Assembly: GCA_018292915.2 (NCBI GenBank)
Contig: JACVVK020000084.1
Span: 146,501-210,500 of the forward strand
Length of the DNA stretch: 64,000 nucleotides
Reading direction: 5' to 3'
Origin: Batillaria attramentaria
Taxonomy: Eukaryota; Mollusca; Gastropoda; Batillariidae
Shown here piece by piece: positions 32,030 to 44,059 of the stretch; position 1 is the stretch's first letter, and every line of letters begins with the position of its first letter. The notes beneath the pieces are model-generated. The model saw only the letters and a program-made list of their open reading frames with translations. It searched no databases and was not told the DNA's origin. The position numbers and the translations under genes are program-made.

Positions 32030-32813
32030 GCTTCTTATTTTTCTGGTGTTTTTTTTTCTCCCTCTTTTCTTTTTTCTCCTCCCCTCCGTTCAGCCATGGA
32101 ACCTTTCTGTATTCTGGGGGTTCAGAGACATTTTGTGGGTACCGTGCGCTGACTGAAAGAGAGGACCGTTGTCTGATCAAGAGGGCGCGTTCTACAGGCC
32201 AACCAGAGGAACACAGACGGTCAATACTACGTTGTTTGATGTTGTTGATCAGTATTGTAAGTTCATTCAAACACATGCAAACTTACATCCACAAAAAACG
32301 CACACATAAATGAACAGACATCATAAATTTAAATACTGGAAAAAGTTTGTACATCCTTTAATCAACTGCCCATTATAACAGCACACAATCAACAAATGTC
32401 TGTACGATGCATATCTGTTATTTTTTTTTTTAAATATTGTAAGTTGTGTAGTAACGTCGTTGACGACGCGGACAATATTGACTACGGCAATAACAATGCT
32501 TTTTTTTCATCACGACGTGACGACGGTGTCATGGCAACCACAACAATTGGTAATGCCTCTGTTGAAAATCAAACAGACAATGACAACGACGACAACAGAT
32601 GATAATGGCAACTGCACAAACAAGGGTTTTCCACGAAAGTGTTGGAGTGATTCTAGTGCTGAGCGGCCATGATCAGTTTAGTTGGCGCCCACAACTGACA
32701 ACAAGAGGATCGGACAATAATCAGATTAAACATTGTGCATGCACACACAATAATCAGATTAAATATTAAGAACATACGCAAATGAAAAATTACGCCCAAA
32801 ACGGCTCCACCCG
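32030..32813. other. No gene recognised
   Basis: A direct repeat containing acaataatcagattaaa..att lies at about 32715 and 32749. No gene. Confidence 0.5.
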
Positions 32814-32877
<64 letters not shown>

Positions 32878-32880
32878 CTG

Positions 32881-32944
<64 letters not shown>

Positions 32945-32965
32945 CACACAACACACACACACACG
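32814..32965. repeat. Compound AC-TC-AC microsatellite
   Basis: AC repeat, then TC repeat (about 32880-32900), then AC repeat with small breaks. Confidence 0.97.
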
Positions 32966-33374
32966 TATGTATAATGCCAGAAGAAACAACAGCAAAAAAA
33001 GTTTTCCTCCACTACCCGTTTTCGGGGCTGACATACAAAAATAACATCTGAAGCCAGTAGCAATAACACTAATATGCAACTGACATGCATGCACACCAAT
33101 TATACCTTACTTGTCAAAACCATCGTTCAAATGCGCACACCCACTGATGGGGCGATTCTTTAACCGGGACGGTTACGCCGGCTCCTGGGACCCTGAAAAG
33201 CAGTGGTGCCGAACGGGCGATCCATCAGCCTGTCCTAGGCCACTTCACCTAACTCAATAATATCCTTCCGCAAATAGTGCGCCGTCCAACGAAAACAGAT
33301 CCTTCCGCAATCGCGGCAATGGGAGCGTTCTTTACATAAGTCAGTGGGTTTCGAACGGCGACGGCGTTATGAAA

Positions 33375-33376
<2 letters not shown>
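32966..33376. other. No gene recognised
   Basis: Nothing identified. Confidence 0.5.
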
Positions 33377-33449
<73 letters not shown>

Positions 33450-33492
33450 CGTGCGTGTGCGTGCGTGTGTGCGTGTGTGTGTGTGTGTGTGT
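33377..33492. repeat. TG microsatellite, about 116 bp
   Basis: The longest simple repeat in the window, with a few TGCG interruptions. A G17 run follows at about 33641 and TTG/GGT tracts at 33822-33875. Confidence 0.97.
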
Positions 33493-33827
33493 GGGCGTAT
33501 ATTGATTTATGAGACTGGTTGAAAATTTTGTGTAATTCATTGATTGTCAGCAAAACTGTTTCACGGTTGCCTTGCGGTCTATTATGTTGGGATTTGGGGG
33601 ACGGCAACTGGGAGATGGGTGAGGAGAGGGTGACGAACGGGGGGGGGGGGGGGGGGGAGTGTCTGTTAACGTGTGTTTTTTTAACTCTTCTTTTCCCTCA
33701 AACCTTATCGAAATGAGTGCTCCGTGATATAAACCTGCGTAATTATATACTAGCAATGTACGAGAAAATAATACGGAATTGTCATGAAATCGTGAACTCG
33801 GTTTAATGCTTCGGTTTGCCGATGTTG

Positions 33828-33859
<32 letters not shown>

Positions 33860-33984
33860 GGTGGTGGTAGTGGTGGTTGAAGTCTTTTATCGAACTTTTG
33901 AAATTCACTTTTTTGAAATACAAAAAAGCCAAGCACAGAAGAAAACCATACAACAAGTCCTATTATGGATCCTCACCTCCTGGC

Positions 33985-34715
33985 TGGCTTGAAGGTCTGC
34001 AATCTCAATTCAATTCAATTCAATTCAATAAATCTTTATTGTCCCAAAAGGGCAATTTGTTTTGCGGCTGTAAAATATATTACCTATAATGAAAATAAAA
34101 ATAAAAGTAAAACAAGATAGGGTATTAAACAGGGATTAAATTAATTAAACGGTAAGTAAAAACAACAGCATTTTTCGTTATATACATATATCACAAATCC
34201 TCACTCAGTCCCTCCCTCCCCCACCCCCCTGCTCCTCTCTTCAAAAGGCACAGCCACCACACCACACACAATCACAACAAAAACCTACAAACAGTGTGTT
34301 TTGAATAAACTATCCGACTGTGCAAAATGTACAGTCAACTTTGTCACAGTTACCAATTTTTCAGCGTCCCTGAAACCTCTGTAAAAGCCAGAGGGATCCT
34401 TGTTTCCCATCTCACTTTGCGTTTTGACATTGAGCGAGAAAGATCGCAGTGGCTAGTCCTCTCGTGCAGCACACAACACCCGCTAGACACTGTAGCGATG
34501 TGTCTCGCTCACTGACCGAAAGCACAATGAAGTCACCGCAAACTCACGCTCTGGTTTTATAAAGGTGTCCAAAGTGCTGAAAACTCTGACAGAGTTTGCC
34601 GCATTATGCACAGTCACAGGAGTTGCAGTTAAAACAACAACAACAACAACAACAACAAAACACAAAACAACACTGTCCCTTTTTGTTGCGATTGCAGACC
34701 TTTTAGGGCTGCGGG
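33985..34715. repeat. Dispersed repeat, second copy, with LINE insertion
   Basis: Counterpart of 180-398 (see there). Blocks ggtctgcaatctcaa (about 33993), cagtgtgt (about 34292), gcattatgcacagtcacagg and gattgcagaccttt match in order. It is expanded by the LINE fragment at 34009-34268 and by unique sequence after it. A TATA-like tttataaagg is at 34556. Confidence 0.6.
34009..34268 (-). mobile_element. LINE 3' fragment, TTGAA-tailed, with flanking duplication
   Basis: Starts on the plus strand with attcaattcaattcaa then taaatctttattgtccc, the reverse of a LINE terminus. Flanks caatctcaa (34000-34008) and caatcacaa (34269-34277) form a 9-bp duplication with one mismatch, and the related repeat at 209-217 preserves the empty site. 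Non-coding, so strongly 5' truncated. Confidence 0.75.
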
Positions 34716-34923
34716 CATTTAGAACGGTTTGCCAGTTTGATATGGGGCCGTTCCTGTTCGGTTACTAGCGTCTGTGGCGTACTGTATCACGTGCATCCGG
34801 CACATCTTCTCCAAGTGCCCGCACCATTTAACATTGTGACAAACCGTCACTGTAGTTTTGTGACTGATGGTTGGCGTATGATGCGCACATTATGTGTTTG
34901 TAGTTTGTGTGGACCGATGCATG

Positions 34924-34925
<2 letters not shown>

Positions 34926-34987
<62 letters not shown>
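34926..34987. repeat. TG microsatellite
   Basis: About 30 TG units, 100 bp upstream of the signal-peptide exon. Confidence 0.97.
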
Positions 34988-34994
<7 letters not shown>

Positions 34995-35082
34995 AGTGAG
35001 TGTGTGTTCTTTTGTAAGGCGCCCCGAGTACCCATAATTATTCATTATTATTATTATTTGTTTTGTTCTTGTGTGTTTTCAG

Positions 35083-35161
35083 ACGATCACAATGAGGAAT
35101 CTAGCTGTCTTTGTGTTGCTCCTGGCAGTTGTGGGACTTAGCGCAGCCTACTGGATCGACG
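35083..35161 (+). CDS. Signal-peptide exon of an unidentified secreted protein (partial)
   Basis: This is the best host coding exon in the window. A pyrimidine-rich tract with gtgtgttttcag gives a 3' splice site (AG at 35081-35082). Nine bases later the ATG at 35092 opens a frame of 23 complete codons plus one base, ending at a strong 5' splice site, gac g|gtaagt (GT at 35162, phase 1). The peptide begins MRNLAVFVLLLAVVGLSAA: a basic n-region, a hydrophobic core of about 12 residues, and an A-x-A-like small-residue cleavage site near LSAA|YW. The translation runs on into the intron without sense. The upstream exon must be non-coding. I cannot identify the mature protein, and no convincing second coding exon was found downstream. 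Signal-peptide exons of this layout are common in small secreted peptides of molluscs. Confidence 0.65.
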
Positions 35162-35410
35162 GTAAGTTTGAGTCCCTTTTTCATTTCACATTAATTTTGT
35201 TTGTTTATTGGTTGGTTGGCTGGTTGGTTGGTTGGTTTTCTGATTTTATGTTCCCTTACCGACCACTAAACGTGGGTTGGCCAAATAAGTTTTGCTACTG
35301 TGTTTGTCTGTTTGTTTGTTATGCACACATTCTCCCGGGAAATCCCTTTTTCGAAAACAAAATCAGATTAATTAAATCAGACACGCTCGCGTGTCGCGTT
35401 CATGCGATGC

Positions 35411-35468
<58 letters not shown>

Positions 35469-36190
35469 GATGAAGTACGCAAATGCAAAGCCAGTCCTTT
35501 TTATGCATACTGATATAATTCAGATGAATGGAAATACAGCTAACCTGATTTGTGTCCGGGAATAAATGTCAAAGATTCACTCGCACTGTCTGTCTGTCTG
35601 TCACGTCATACACTTACAGGTGCATAAAAAAGTGCACCACCAATTTGCATGGAGCACTCTGGCACTCAACACAATGGATCCTGAGTGATAGCTCTCTGCC
35701 TCTCCCTGTCAATAACACGGGGGCTAAACGAAACGGCTGCCGGAAGACCAAGTGCCACTACGCTTCAAACAGTCCGATTTGAGTACGGAGAAAGTGCCTC
35801 ATGCTGGTCCGATCGCATTGTGGAATTTACACCTGACTCGTTTAATTATTTCCCTCAAACTTGGTCAGACAGGATGGTCCCATTTCGCAGGTCAAAATTA
35901 GGAAAAGAGATTCACACGTGTGATAGCGTTTGTATCAAACAACGAACTCGGATACTTATAAAAATGATATTTCCGAGGAAATAAAAACTTGATATCCTTC
36001 CCTCAAGCAACCCATTTGCGCAACCACAGAACTTTACCCGCAGACGTTTATTGAAGTCATTGCCAACAAAATTTCATTCCCACGACATAAGTCTTTGAAC
36101 CGAATGTACTTCAGGGAAAACAAAACTCACAGTGGCTGCGTAACAGATGTCATCATGCGAGGGAGAACGCCAATGTTTGCATGGAGCGGA
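35162..36190 (+). other. Putative intron start; CT microsatellite
   Basis: Sequence following the 5' splice site at 35162. It has TTGG repeats at 35207, a CT repeat at 35418-35465 and no coding frame of note. Confidence 0.45.
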
Positions 36191-36199
36191 AAAGGGAGA

Positions 36200-36420
36200 G
36201 TGTCCTTTGGGGACCATAGAAGCCGTCGATTGGTGAGACGGGACACGCCGCTTGGCGTCGGCCCAGTTTTTGCGTAGGCGGTGCAGTCTCGATTGAAAAC
36301 TTAACAAACTTTCGTTGGGGACCATAGAAGCCGTCGATTGGTGAGACGGGACACGCCGCTTGGCGTCGGCCCAGTTTGTGCGTGGGCGGTGCAATCTCGA
36401 TTGAAAAACTTTACAAAATT
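36200..36420. repeat. 108-bp tandem duplication
   Basis: ggggaccatagaagcc occurs at 36209 and 36317; the following 90 bp, including gagacgggacacgccgcttg, are nearly identical. The period is a multiple of three, so a reverse-strand frame stays open through both copies. Confidence 0.93.
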
Positions 36421-36512
36421 TCCATAGCTTAAGATCAGCGGCAAGAAATGTCACTGAAAATGAGTGCATTGCACCGTATGATTAGGTTAGTGATAACTTT
36501 CGACAGACATTG

Positions 36513-36598
36513 ATGCATGGTTGGTACTGCCCGTGCTCCTGCTACTACAACTGCTATGCATGGTTGGTACTGCCCGTGCTCCTGCTACTACAACTGCT
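36513..36598 (+). repeat. 43-bp tandem duplication
   Basis: Two identical units start with atgcatggttggtactgccc at 36513 and 36556, followed by CTACTG-type trinucleotides. Confidence 0.95.
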
Positions 36599-37281
36599 AC
36601 CACTGCTACTACTGACTACAGCTAATGTTGATTATCATTATCATTCTTATAATAGGAATCTGCATTAACGCTATTTCCTAGTCATGTCTGGATCAAAGTG
36701 TCACGAGCTAAATCCGACACACGTTACCTCCCATACCCGCCCTAGTCCACGTCTTACAAACTGGAATGTTATGTGTGTTGTCATACTCCATACTCCCAAT
36801 AACATTGTATATAGATATATGTCTTATTTCGACCACTCTGTAGCCGGCAATTTCCGATTATTTTGGTGCCCAACGAGAGCACTAGAGGCTAACTAGTACT
36901 AACATCAACATGGATTTTTTTCTTTCTTTTTTTGTTTTTTGATTGTTTGTTTGTACACTTTTTATTTACCTCATGTACTTTCGGTGTACGGCCCTCTCTA
37001 AGCTGCCAGAAACGTATGTCTGCCGGAAAAAATCAGACAACAAAGAGAAATGGTGTGGTGATTAATGAAAAAAAAAAACAAAAAACAAAAAAACAGAACC
37101 TATGAAGAAGGAATGCTCAGCCCTGTTAAAAAAAAACTTTTTTTTTTTGGCTTGAAGCGGACCAGCAAGACAACTTAGGTTCGAAAAAAGTACTAACATC
37201 ACCAAACCTTCCACAAACAAACAATGTTTAATGGTGAATCATTAATCAAAGTCTTACACCCTCTGCTTTTAATACACTTTT
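36599..37281. other. No gene recognised; A- and T-runs
   Basis: An A-rich tract (37070-37095) and an A/T pair (37124-37148) able to fold. No gene. Confidence 0.5.
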
Positions 37282-37385
37282 TCAATTCAATTCAATTCAA
37301 TTCAATTCAATTTCAAACCACTTTATTCGTCGCTTGGGGCAATTTACTGGCGACGGGACAGGCGTAAACAAACTAAAATACGAAA
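37282..37385 (-). mobile_element. LINE 3' end with TTGAA tail
   Basis: Five or more ttcaa units, then an end like ctttattcgtcgcttggggc followed by gggacaggcgtaaac. Compare 34009 and 29296; the body after the tail differs, so this is a related but distinct family. Confidence 0.7.
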
Positions 37386-39425
37386 AGAGTGTAATTATAC
37401 CAATAAACGTTTATTACGTCAAATCACATTACAATTTGTGTACAAACAGCTCCAGCTGACGTTTGCTCCAGCTGATCTGTTTCATGACGTGTCACTCTCT
37501 TTGCCTTTAAAAGCGTCAGTGTCAACAAGTATACAAACAACGGAGCTTCAGGCAAACACGCATGGCGCTTTTCTTTACTCTGTGCATGTTGTTGCGAAAG
37601 GAAACAATTGCTTTCGTACTTTTACAATACTCGTGAAAGTGATTATTTTTTCATGAAGACACTCTACCGTCATCTGGAAATAGGGCTTAAGCGCAATGGA
37701 TTTAATGAGCACTTAGGCGCTTTTTTGTTTTTGTTTTTCAGGTAACGGTTGCGCTGTTACCTAGTTCAGTGCGATCGAGTGTCACACTAATGAGACACGC
37801 CTTCAGGCAAAAATTTCGTTCGCGTCGTCTATCTGATCAGATTTATCTCTAACGGACGGACATTAACGCAGTAAACGCCGACAAATTAGCCTGCCAAAAC
37901 AAAGCACTAAAAGCAGAATCTATTTCGTGGACCGTAAAACAACGGAAACGCCATGTATCAGTTAACATACAAAAAGTGTGACTGCGCGCATTCCCCGGCG
38001 CTACATATTGGGAATCAAAGAGCTGACAATGCCATTCAAAGACAAAAACTTGGGCTAAAGTTACTGAGCAGGACGATAAGAATTTTCAACCTTAGTAACC
38101 CGGAACCCCGTAATTATTTTATTTTATGCAAATTGTTTTGTTTGTTTTTTGTTGTTGTTGTTGTTTTTTGGCTGGTTTTCTTATCCCTCTCCTTGTCATC
38201 ACAAATCTGTATAACTGAGAGAATCTGGAAATGAGTTTTATAGTTTTTATTCTTTTTGTTGTTTAAAAAAAAAAGAAGAAAGATAAAAAAGAAGCTCGAT
38301 TGAAAACCGTCGACTGTAGTCGCCTTCCTTTCTGGTTTTCACAAGACAGCAACTACAAAAAACAAACAAACAAACAAAAACCATGAAAGCATTCGCGTGC
38401 TCAGCAAATTTCTTTACCCAGTTCATGGTAAGTAGTGTCTTTTACGCAGGAAGAGTGTTCTGCTCATGTGAAACATCCGTCATGGCAGCGATCCCAAAAG
38501 GGTCTTTCGCGTTCTTTTGTTGCCAGTGTGTGCTAATGGGAGTCGGAAACAAGAGAGACGTCACGCCAAAGTGGCTTTTGGCATCACAGCCGTGGCTTAT
38601 ACCTTGGGGTTCAATTATTGAAACTAGACAAGCTTTTTCCCTCTCTTCCCAACCGCTTTGACGGTATTGTGTTCGTTAAAATGTCCCTGCTCACCTTGGA
38701 AAACTAGTTTTGGCCTTTGTTAAATTTGCAGTTTTCGAAATAGGTTCAGTTTTGGTTTTGGTTTTGGGGGTTATTTTCGGAAGTTTTACAGGCTCGAAAT
38801 GTGTAGACCAACGATTGACGTTAACCGTCTCCATCCTAAATCGAGAAAAACCCGAAAATGGCACTTATCCTGGCGTTTTTGAAAACTCTAAAAATTAATG
38901 GCAGTAATTCTAGCCAGCCCAAAAAGGCAGGGAAAGTATTGCAGTAAATTCCCATGTTTTGTCTCTAATTCAACATCCTGGTGGACACAATTTGATCACA
39001 GAATGTGTGGCAGCGTAACAGTGACACAGTCTCAAAGACCTTATACCCAGTGCGGTTCACGACATTCTAGCAATACTGACCTACAGTAGAAAAGAAGTAT
39101 ATTCACAAGACCCGGCCAACTACATGTCCAGCCAGTGAGAAATTAACAACAAACACAACAACAACAACAACAACAACAACAGCAACAACAACGACAATGG
39201 TAACAACAACAATGTGAATTAATACCGACAGAGGCTTCCTGATATTGCGAATTCCAGTTCGAAGTCGTGACCGACTTGGTCAAGTGGACAAAGGCGACCT
39301 AGCCTCATCATCTAGGTACATCATTGCTTGGTGGACTTCCTAGCAGGGGACCCTCGTCAATAAACATTGCATGCAGACACTATATTAGTTTTCACTTTCC
39401 TAAAACGCTCTCGTGCATAGTCTAG
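37386..39425. other. No gene recognised
   Basis: Open frames at 37438-37656, 37953-38234 and 38383-38661 lack recognised domains and splice support. CAA repeats at 39155-39200. If the exon at 35083 belongs to a long gene, this is probably intron. Confidence 0.45.
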
Positions 39426-39659
39426 ACTAACTTATTAGCCGCAGAGAGAAAAAGAAGCAGAAGAAGGGAGGAAGCGGGGGGGGGGGGGGGAATATCTTCT
39501 CTCCGCCAGCTCCCCAAGAGAGATTCCTATACAATATAATTGAAGCACAAGCGTGCAAGTAAGTAATGAGGAGATAAATATCAAGTGTTGCTGCAATTTG
39601 CGCTGTCGTAATTTCGTGCAGAACAAGAAGACATTTTCTGTACTGTCCCGTGTAGTGTG

Positions 39660-39678
39660 TGCGTGCATGCGTGCGTGC

Positions 39679-39734
<56 letters not shown>

Positions 39735-39757
39735 GTGTGTGTGCGCGTGCGTGTGTG
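39660..39757. repeat. GT/GC microsatellite
   Basis: gcgtgcgt units followed by a long GT tract. A G16 run lies at 39478. Confidence 0.95.
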
Positions 39758-40019
39758 ACTTTATTCATACGTCTGTACTACAAAGCTTTCTTTTTAGAAA
39801 GGAGACAATAGAAAATGTTTGTTTATTTGTTACGTTTTTTCACGATCATGGGAATCGATTTTTCTATTAATTTGTTTTTACTCGAGAAACCGCCGCTTAT
39901 TGTGTTACATTCCATTTCATTCTGACCACAGCACAAGACATCTTGAAAGGCTTTTTGAGAACAGAGCTGTTGAAATGTCTGGGTGACTGAACATGAAATG
40001 TTTTCAAGGCACGGACGTT

Positions 40020-40050
40020 TATAAAAGGACGCGCCTCGTTCAGGTTGACT
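40020..40050 (+). promoter_or_regulatory. TATA-box-like motif
   Basis: tataaaagga at 40020 with an initiator-like ttgactgc about 28 bp downstream. No exon can be assigned to it. Confidence 0.2.
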
Positions 40051-40251
40051 GCACACCCGAGGGAGAAAACCAATCGGAAATGTTGTCGGGCGTGTTGCAA
40101 ATTTGATGAACCGTAAGCACAGAATGCTATCAGCTTCTTTCAGCAGTTTTGTGGCAGTCATATGCTTTGTTCCGTCTTTATATTTTAAACGCTTAGGATT
40201 GTGTAAGAACGTTGGGGTTTTTTGTTTGTTTTTTGTACAAGTGCATTTTGT

Positions 40252-40275
40252 GTGCGTGCGTGCGTGCGTGCGCGC

Positions 40276-40306
<31 letters not shown>

Positions 40307-40330
40307 TGTGTGTGTGTCTCTGTGTGTGTC

Positions 40331-40372
<42 letters not shown>

Positions 40373-40460
40373 GTGGGTGGGGTGGGGAGAGAGAGACTGA
40401 CTGACTGACTGACTGACTGAAACTTTATTTCTCAAGGATGAGATAATAGACGCACAGGTC
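40252..40460. repeat. Compound microsatellite ending in a LINE-like terminus
   Basis: gcgt, GC, GT, CTGTGT and GA repeats run to 40380, then GACT repeats (40398-40421) followed by aactttatttctcaaggatgag. The last part looks like the reverse of a LINE terminus with an AGTC tail. Confidence 0.75.
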
Positions 40461-40498
40461 TCTCTTACTATCTGTCCTTGCTATACTAATAAACAAAC

Positions 40499-40504
<6 letters not shown>

Positions 40505-40535
<31 letters not shown>
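40505..40535. repeat. AG microsatellite
   Basis: About 15 AG units. Confidence 0.95.
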
Positions 40536-40538
<3 letters not shown>

Positions 40539-41777
40539 TGTAGCTGCTATTAACCCTCTCTAATACGCTCATACTGCACAGATCAGATCGGATTTACTAA
40601 AATCTTTTACTAAAAATAACCTCCCGGAAACGAAGTACATTACGGCCAATAAGGCACTTAAGTATACCGTATGGTTGGCTTGAATATTGAAACAAAAAAT
40701 CGAACGACACAAAAATGCCTTGAAAAGGGTTTATCTTGAAGTTCTAAAACGAAGTTATATTGGCTGTCTATCGGTATCCTGCAAACGGTATGATTGATTC
40801 TCTGTACGAGGTTTTTGCAAGGGCTTTGCAAAAGGTTTGCAGACAAATAAATCTCCGGGGGAAACAGATTATATTTATACAGTCATTTTTCTCGCAGCCA
40901 CATCAAAAGGTCACATCAAAGCACCATGACCCAGCCAGACAAGTGGACAGACGGCAATCCATCCAATTTAGAGAGGACATCTGCTTTATTGGTGGTCATG
41001 CCCGCACGCGGCGCCCCCGTGCGGTGGCTTTTAGCAAAGGACGATCACCGTAATCTTTGGTAGACTAGTGGTCAGGGGGCCCTCTGTGAACAAACAGCTT
41101 CCAGAGGCGCAGTGTCTGAGCCAAGCTTGTGCACTGAGTTAGTGTTTCAGTAATGGTTTAGGTGGGAGTAGGTGAACAGGTGTGGTCATAGAATACAAAT
41201 GCACAAGGTCTCAAAATGCCTATATTTACCCTTTTAGCCTCAGGCATCATAGTCACCCCTAAAAATGCTTTCATTTAAAAAACAAAAATTACCATGCACA
41301 GACCATTCAAGAGCATGCACAAGAAAAATTGAATGTCCCCTTTCCGCTCTGGCCTCACTGGAGTAATGCTGGTCTACTTTCTGTTTAGGCCACAGAGCCA
41401 CTTCACCCACATCCACTCACGTCAACTTTGCCTCTGTTCTGCGCAAAAAGTCCCAGCTTGCCTCCTCTTGCTACCCCCTGGCATGCACCTTGCCCTACCA
41501 AATACGAAAACCAGGCTTTTCCGTGACAACAAAAATCACTACAAACTAACACACTGGCAAAACAGGACGCTTCAAACAAACACTAAACTTGACCTCACGA
41601 GCAGTTTGTGTCCTTACACCTGTACAACTAAACCACAGTCGCAAGTTAAATTTTTGCGGTATTCTTCGCCGCAACACAAAAACAATTCGTACAATTTGTG
41701 TAGTCTCTTCTCACATTAATTTTTCAGGGTCGTACGCCTGTATCTCTACTTTCATTTAACAAAAAAAACAAAAAACC
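40536..41777. other. No gene recognised
   Basis: Frames at 40760-41053 and 41333-41719 show no domain. Confidence 0.45.
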
Positions 41778-42014
41778 TTAGCGCCTCCCAAATTCATGAC
41801 GCTTAAGTCCTTTTTTCCAAATGGCACAAGTCCATGGAGGAAGTTTGATATGATAGTATTGATCGACTGTTCCCGTATCAGCTGTGCCTGTTACGGACCC
41901 ACCAGTGAGTTTGTGCGGGGGAAAAACGCCTACCACTAAGTTATACACTTTCGCAGCTGCGCATGTTGGCAGTGTTATCGATTTTGTTCGCTTGCTGGAG
42001 TTTGCGAGACTCAT
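41778..42014 (-). CDS. Hypothetical 78-residue open frame
   Basis: It starts with a true ATG (reverse strand at 42012-42014) and runs to a stop at 41778 without low complexity; for example it contains YYHIKLPPWTCAIWKKGLKR near the C-terminus. I recognise no family, there is no signal peptide and no splice site pair. It may equally be chance. Confidence 0.15.
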   Translation of the reverse strand: MSLANSSKRTKSITLPTCAAAKVYNLVVGVFPPHKLTGGSVTGTADTGTVDQYYHIKLPPWTCAIWKKGLKRHEFGRR

Positions 42015-42069
42015 CGTTGATCACACTAAACGTCAGAGCTGATGACCATGTACTGACAATCCTAAAAAT

Positions 42070-42480
42070 AGGTGATGATGATGATGGAGACTTGGTATAG
42101 CGCACGGCTCCGCCCTAACTGAGATTCTCACGGTGCTTAGGGAAAGCTTTTTAAAGAAAGATAGGGTTTTTTGGGGTTTTTTTTTTAAGTGCAGATGATT
42201 ACTGGAATGACAGGCTGAAGAGATGAGTCTTCAGGCGCTTCCGGAATGCGGTGATGTTGACTACCTCCTTCACTGACTCAGGAAGAGAGTTCCACAGTTT
42301 GGGAGCTGTATTTTTCGAAGGACCGTGCATACTTCTTCTTGCTGGTGTCATCAGTCGAAGGGAGCCGCAGACGGAGAGAACTTGTAGACAGCAAATTGCG
42401 CATTTTCGTGTATCAGTTCCTGCAGGTACTTGGGGGCGGGGGGGGGGGGGGGCAGTGTTGTGAATACAGGAGTATGGCAC
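42070..42480 (-). pseudogene. CR1/L2-like LINE 3' fragment
   Basis: Reverse frame 42199-42480 ends with NTAPKLWNSLPESVKEVVN then FRKRLKTHLFSLSFQ and a stop, the C-terminal signature of CR1/L2-like ORF2 proteins. The 3' UTR ends near 42072 with gtgcgctataccaagtct followed by an ATC-type tail in the element's sense. A G17 run interrupts the 5' side at 42427-42443. Confidence 0.83.
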
Positions 42481-43519
42481 TAGGGATTCAAGAGTTCCAA
42501 AAGCCTTTTCTTTCCGAACGGCAAAAAGTCTCTTTAATCATCCACCGTTTCTGAATGATCGTGAACTAATCTTTGAAGCGTTTCTGCAGGAATTTAACAC
42601 AGTGTTGGTGTACAGAAACCAGAAAGTGGCATACACGTGAATTGTGATTTTCCTAGGACAAGCACACTCGAGCACTTCGATCGTACATCTATACGTGACA
42701 TTACACTACACAACTCAGATCGCCTGCATTGCTTTGCGGTTTCCTTCAGTGACGTGTGTGTGGGAAGAAAACCGAACTCGCTTCGCTTTCTCGAAGACAT
42801 TCGATAAGAGCACTTTTACACTTCGACGACAGTTAGAAACAAGAACGATGTCATTAAAATGTCTGCAGCTCCGCAAGAAGACACTGTTAAAACCTCTGAG
42901 TTTTTTCCCTTGAAACCTATCTCCCGCAGTTACAGCACAGCATGAATGTTCCCAGCTCCACACTTTCTCCACCCTACAACGAGATCTTGTCTCGTCGCGA
43001 ACGTGGCATTACTGGAAGAATTAGCTGTCTCTCCAAGACGTAAATTGTCGCAGGGACTGGGGGTGGGCGCATGATCTGTCTACTACACTGTGGTGCCGTG
43101 TGCAGTTTTTGCCATCTGTACAAGTCTGAGGCAATTAGACCGCCACCAAACGAGGTTTTCCGTCAACGGAGAGTAGGATGGTACGGGCACCGTTGTTCTA
43201 TAGGTTCCATTATGATGGTGTCGAGTGCTTGCAGCTTTTTTTTACGTTGAAAGTCTGAAGCATTAGACCTTTAACCACGCAAGACTTCCCGCCAGCTGTA
43301 ACAGGGTATTCACGGTTTCAATAAAAAAAAATTTCAGACATATAAAACCTACAGTGAATACATAACCTACGCACATAGAGAAAAACAGGTACACTTTATT
43401 CGTGTATAGTAAGTTCTTTGAAAGTTCTGACCAAATCTATAAAATTAAAGGAAATCTTATATACCAATGAATTTTTTATACAAAGTTTGCAGACTAGAGC
43501 CACTCCATGTGGCGCAAAT
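42481..43519. other. No gene recognised
   Basis: Nothing identified. A pair of phrases containing gtctgaagcattagacc/gtctgaggcaattagacc at about 43253 and 43123 with gtttccgtcaac / acttcccgccag suggests an old duplication. Confidence 0.45.
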
Positions 43520-43883
43520 CATAATAATAATAATCGCATTGATATAGTCGCTTTAGCCCAGATATTTGGCTCAAAGCGCCAACGCGCACGCTCAAGTGAA
43601 TCACACGCTTTCTCTCACACACAGGACATGAACACATTACAGTTACGTGTTGCGAACGGCCAGCTCAGCAATTTAAGTGAAGGAATTTCAGAATTGTAAT
43701 GATTTTCGAACATTGTGGGCTGGACGTTTCCAGAGCAGAGGAAGCCGGAGTACCCGGAGAGAGCCCACGACGGTCGGCCTGAATATAGAGTGCCACATCC
43801 AACAACGTAAACCTCTTCGCCCCGAGTGGGACTCGAACTTGACCTCTCGCATTAGTGACAATGTCTTAACCACTGAAGCACCG

Positions 43884-43886
<3 letters not shown>
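43520..43886 (-). mobile_element. SINE family 2 copy, full length
   Basis: In the reverse sense: tRNA-like head ggtcggtgcttcagtggtta with A box, B box agttcgagtccc, then cggggcgaagag, a body with gggctctctccgggtac, and a 3' end gcgctttgagccaaatatctg with an ATT tail (43520-43534). A GA microsatellite (43887-43916) adjoins the head. Confidence 0.85.
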
Positions 43887-43917
<31 letters not shown>

Positions 43918-43921
<4 letters not shown>

Positions 43922-43995
43922 AATCCTTTATTTTCCAACGGTAGAAGATTTTGGCCGAAAGGCCAGTTTGCAACCTTGCCGTTGCTAGACTACAG
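43918..43995 (-). mobile_element. LINE-like 3' end
   Basis: ctttattttccaacggtagaag followed by a block with cagtttgcaacc and ccgttgctagac, matching 25586-25660. GA repeats flank it at 44021-44059. Confidence 0.6.
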
Positions 43996-44018
43996 TACAA
44001 GAGTAAAAGTAAGCTTAG

Positions 44019-44059
<41 letters not shown>

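Noticed and set aside
43688..43873. Reverse-strand open frame
   Set aside because: Lies wholly within a SINE family 2 head and body.
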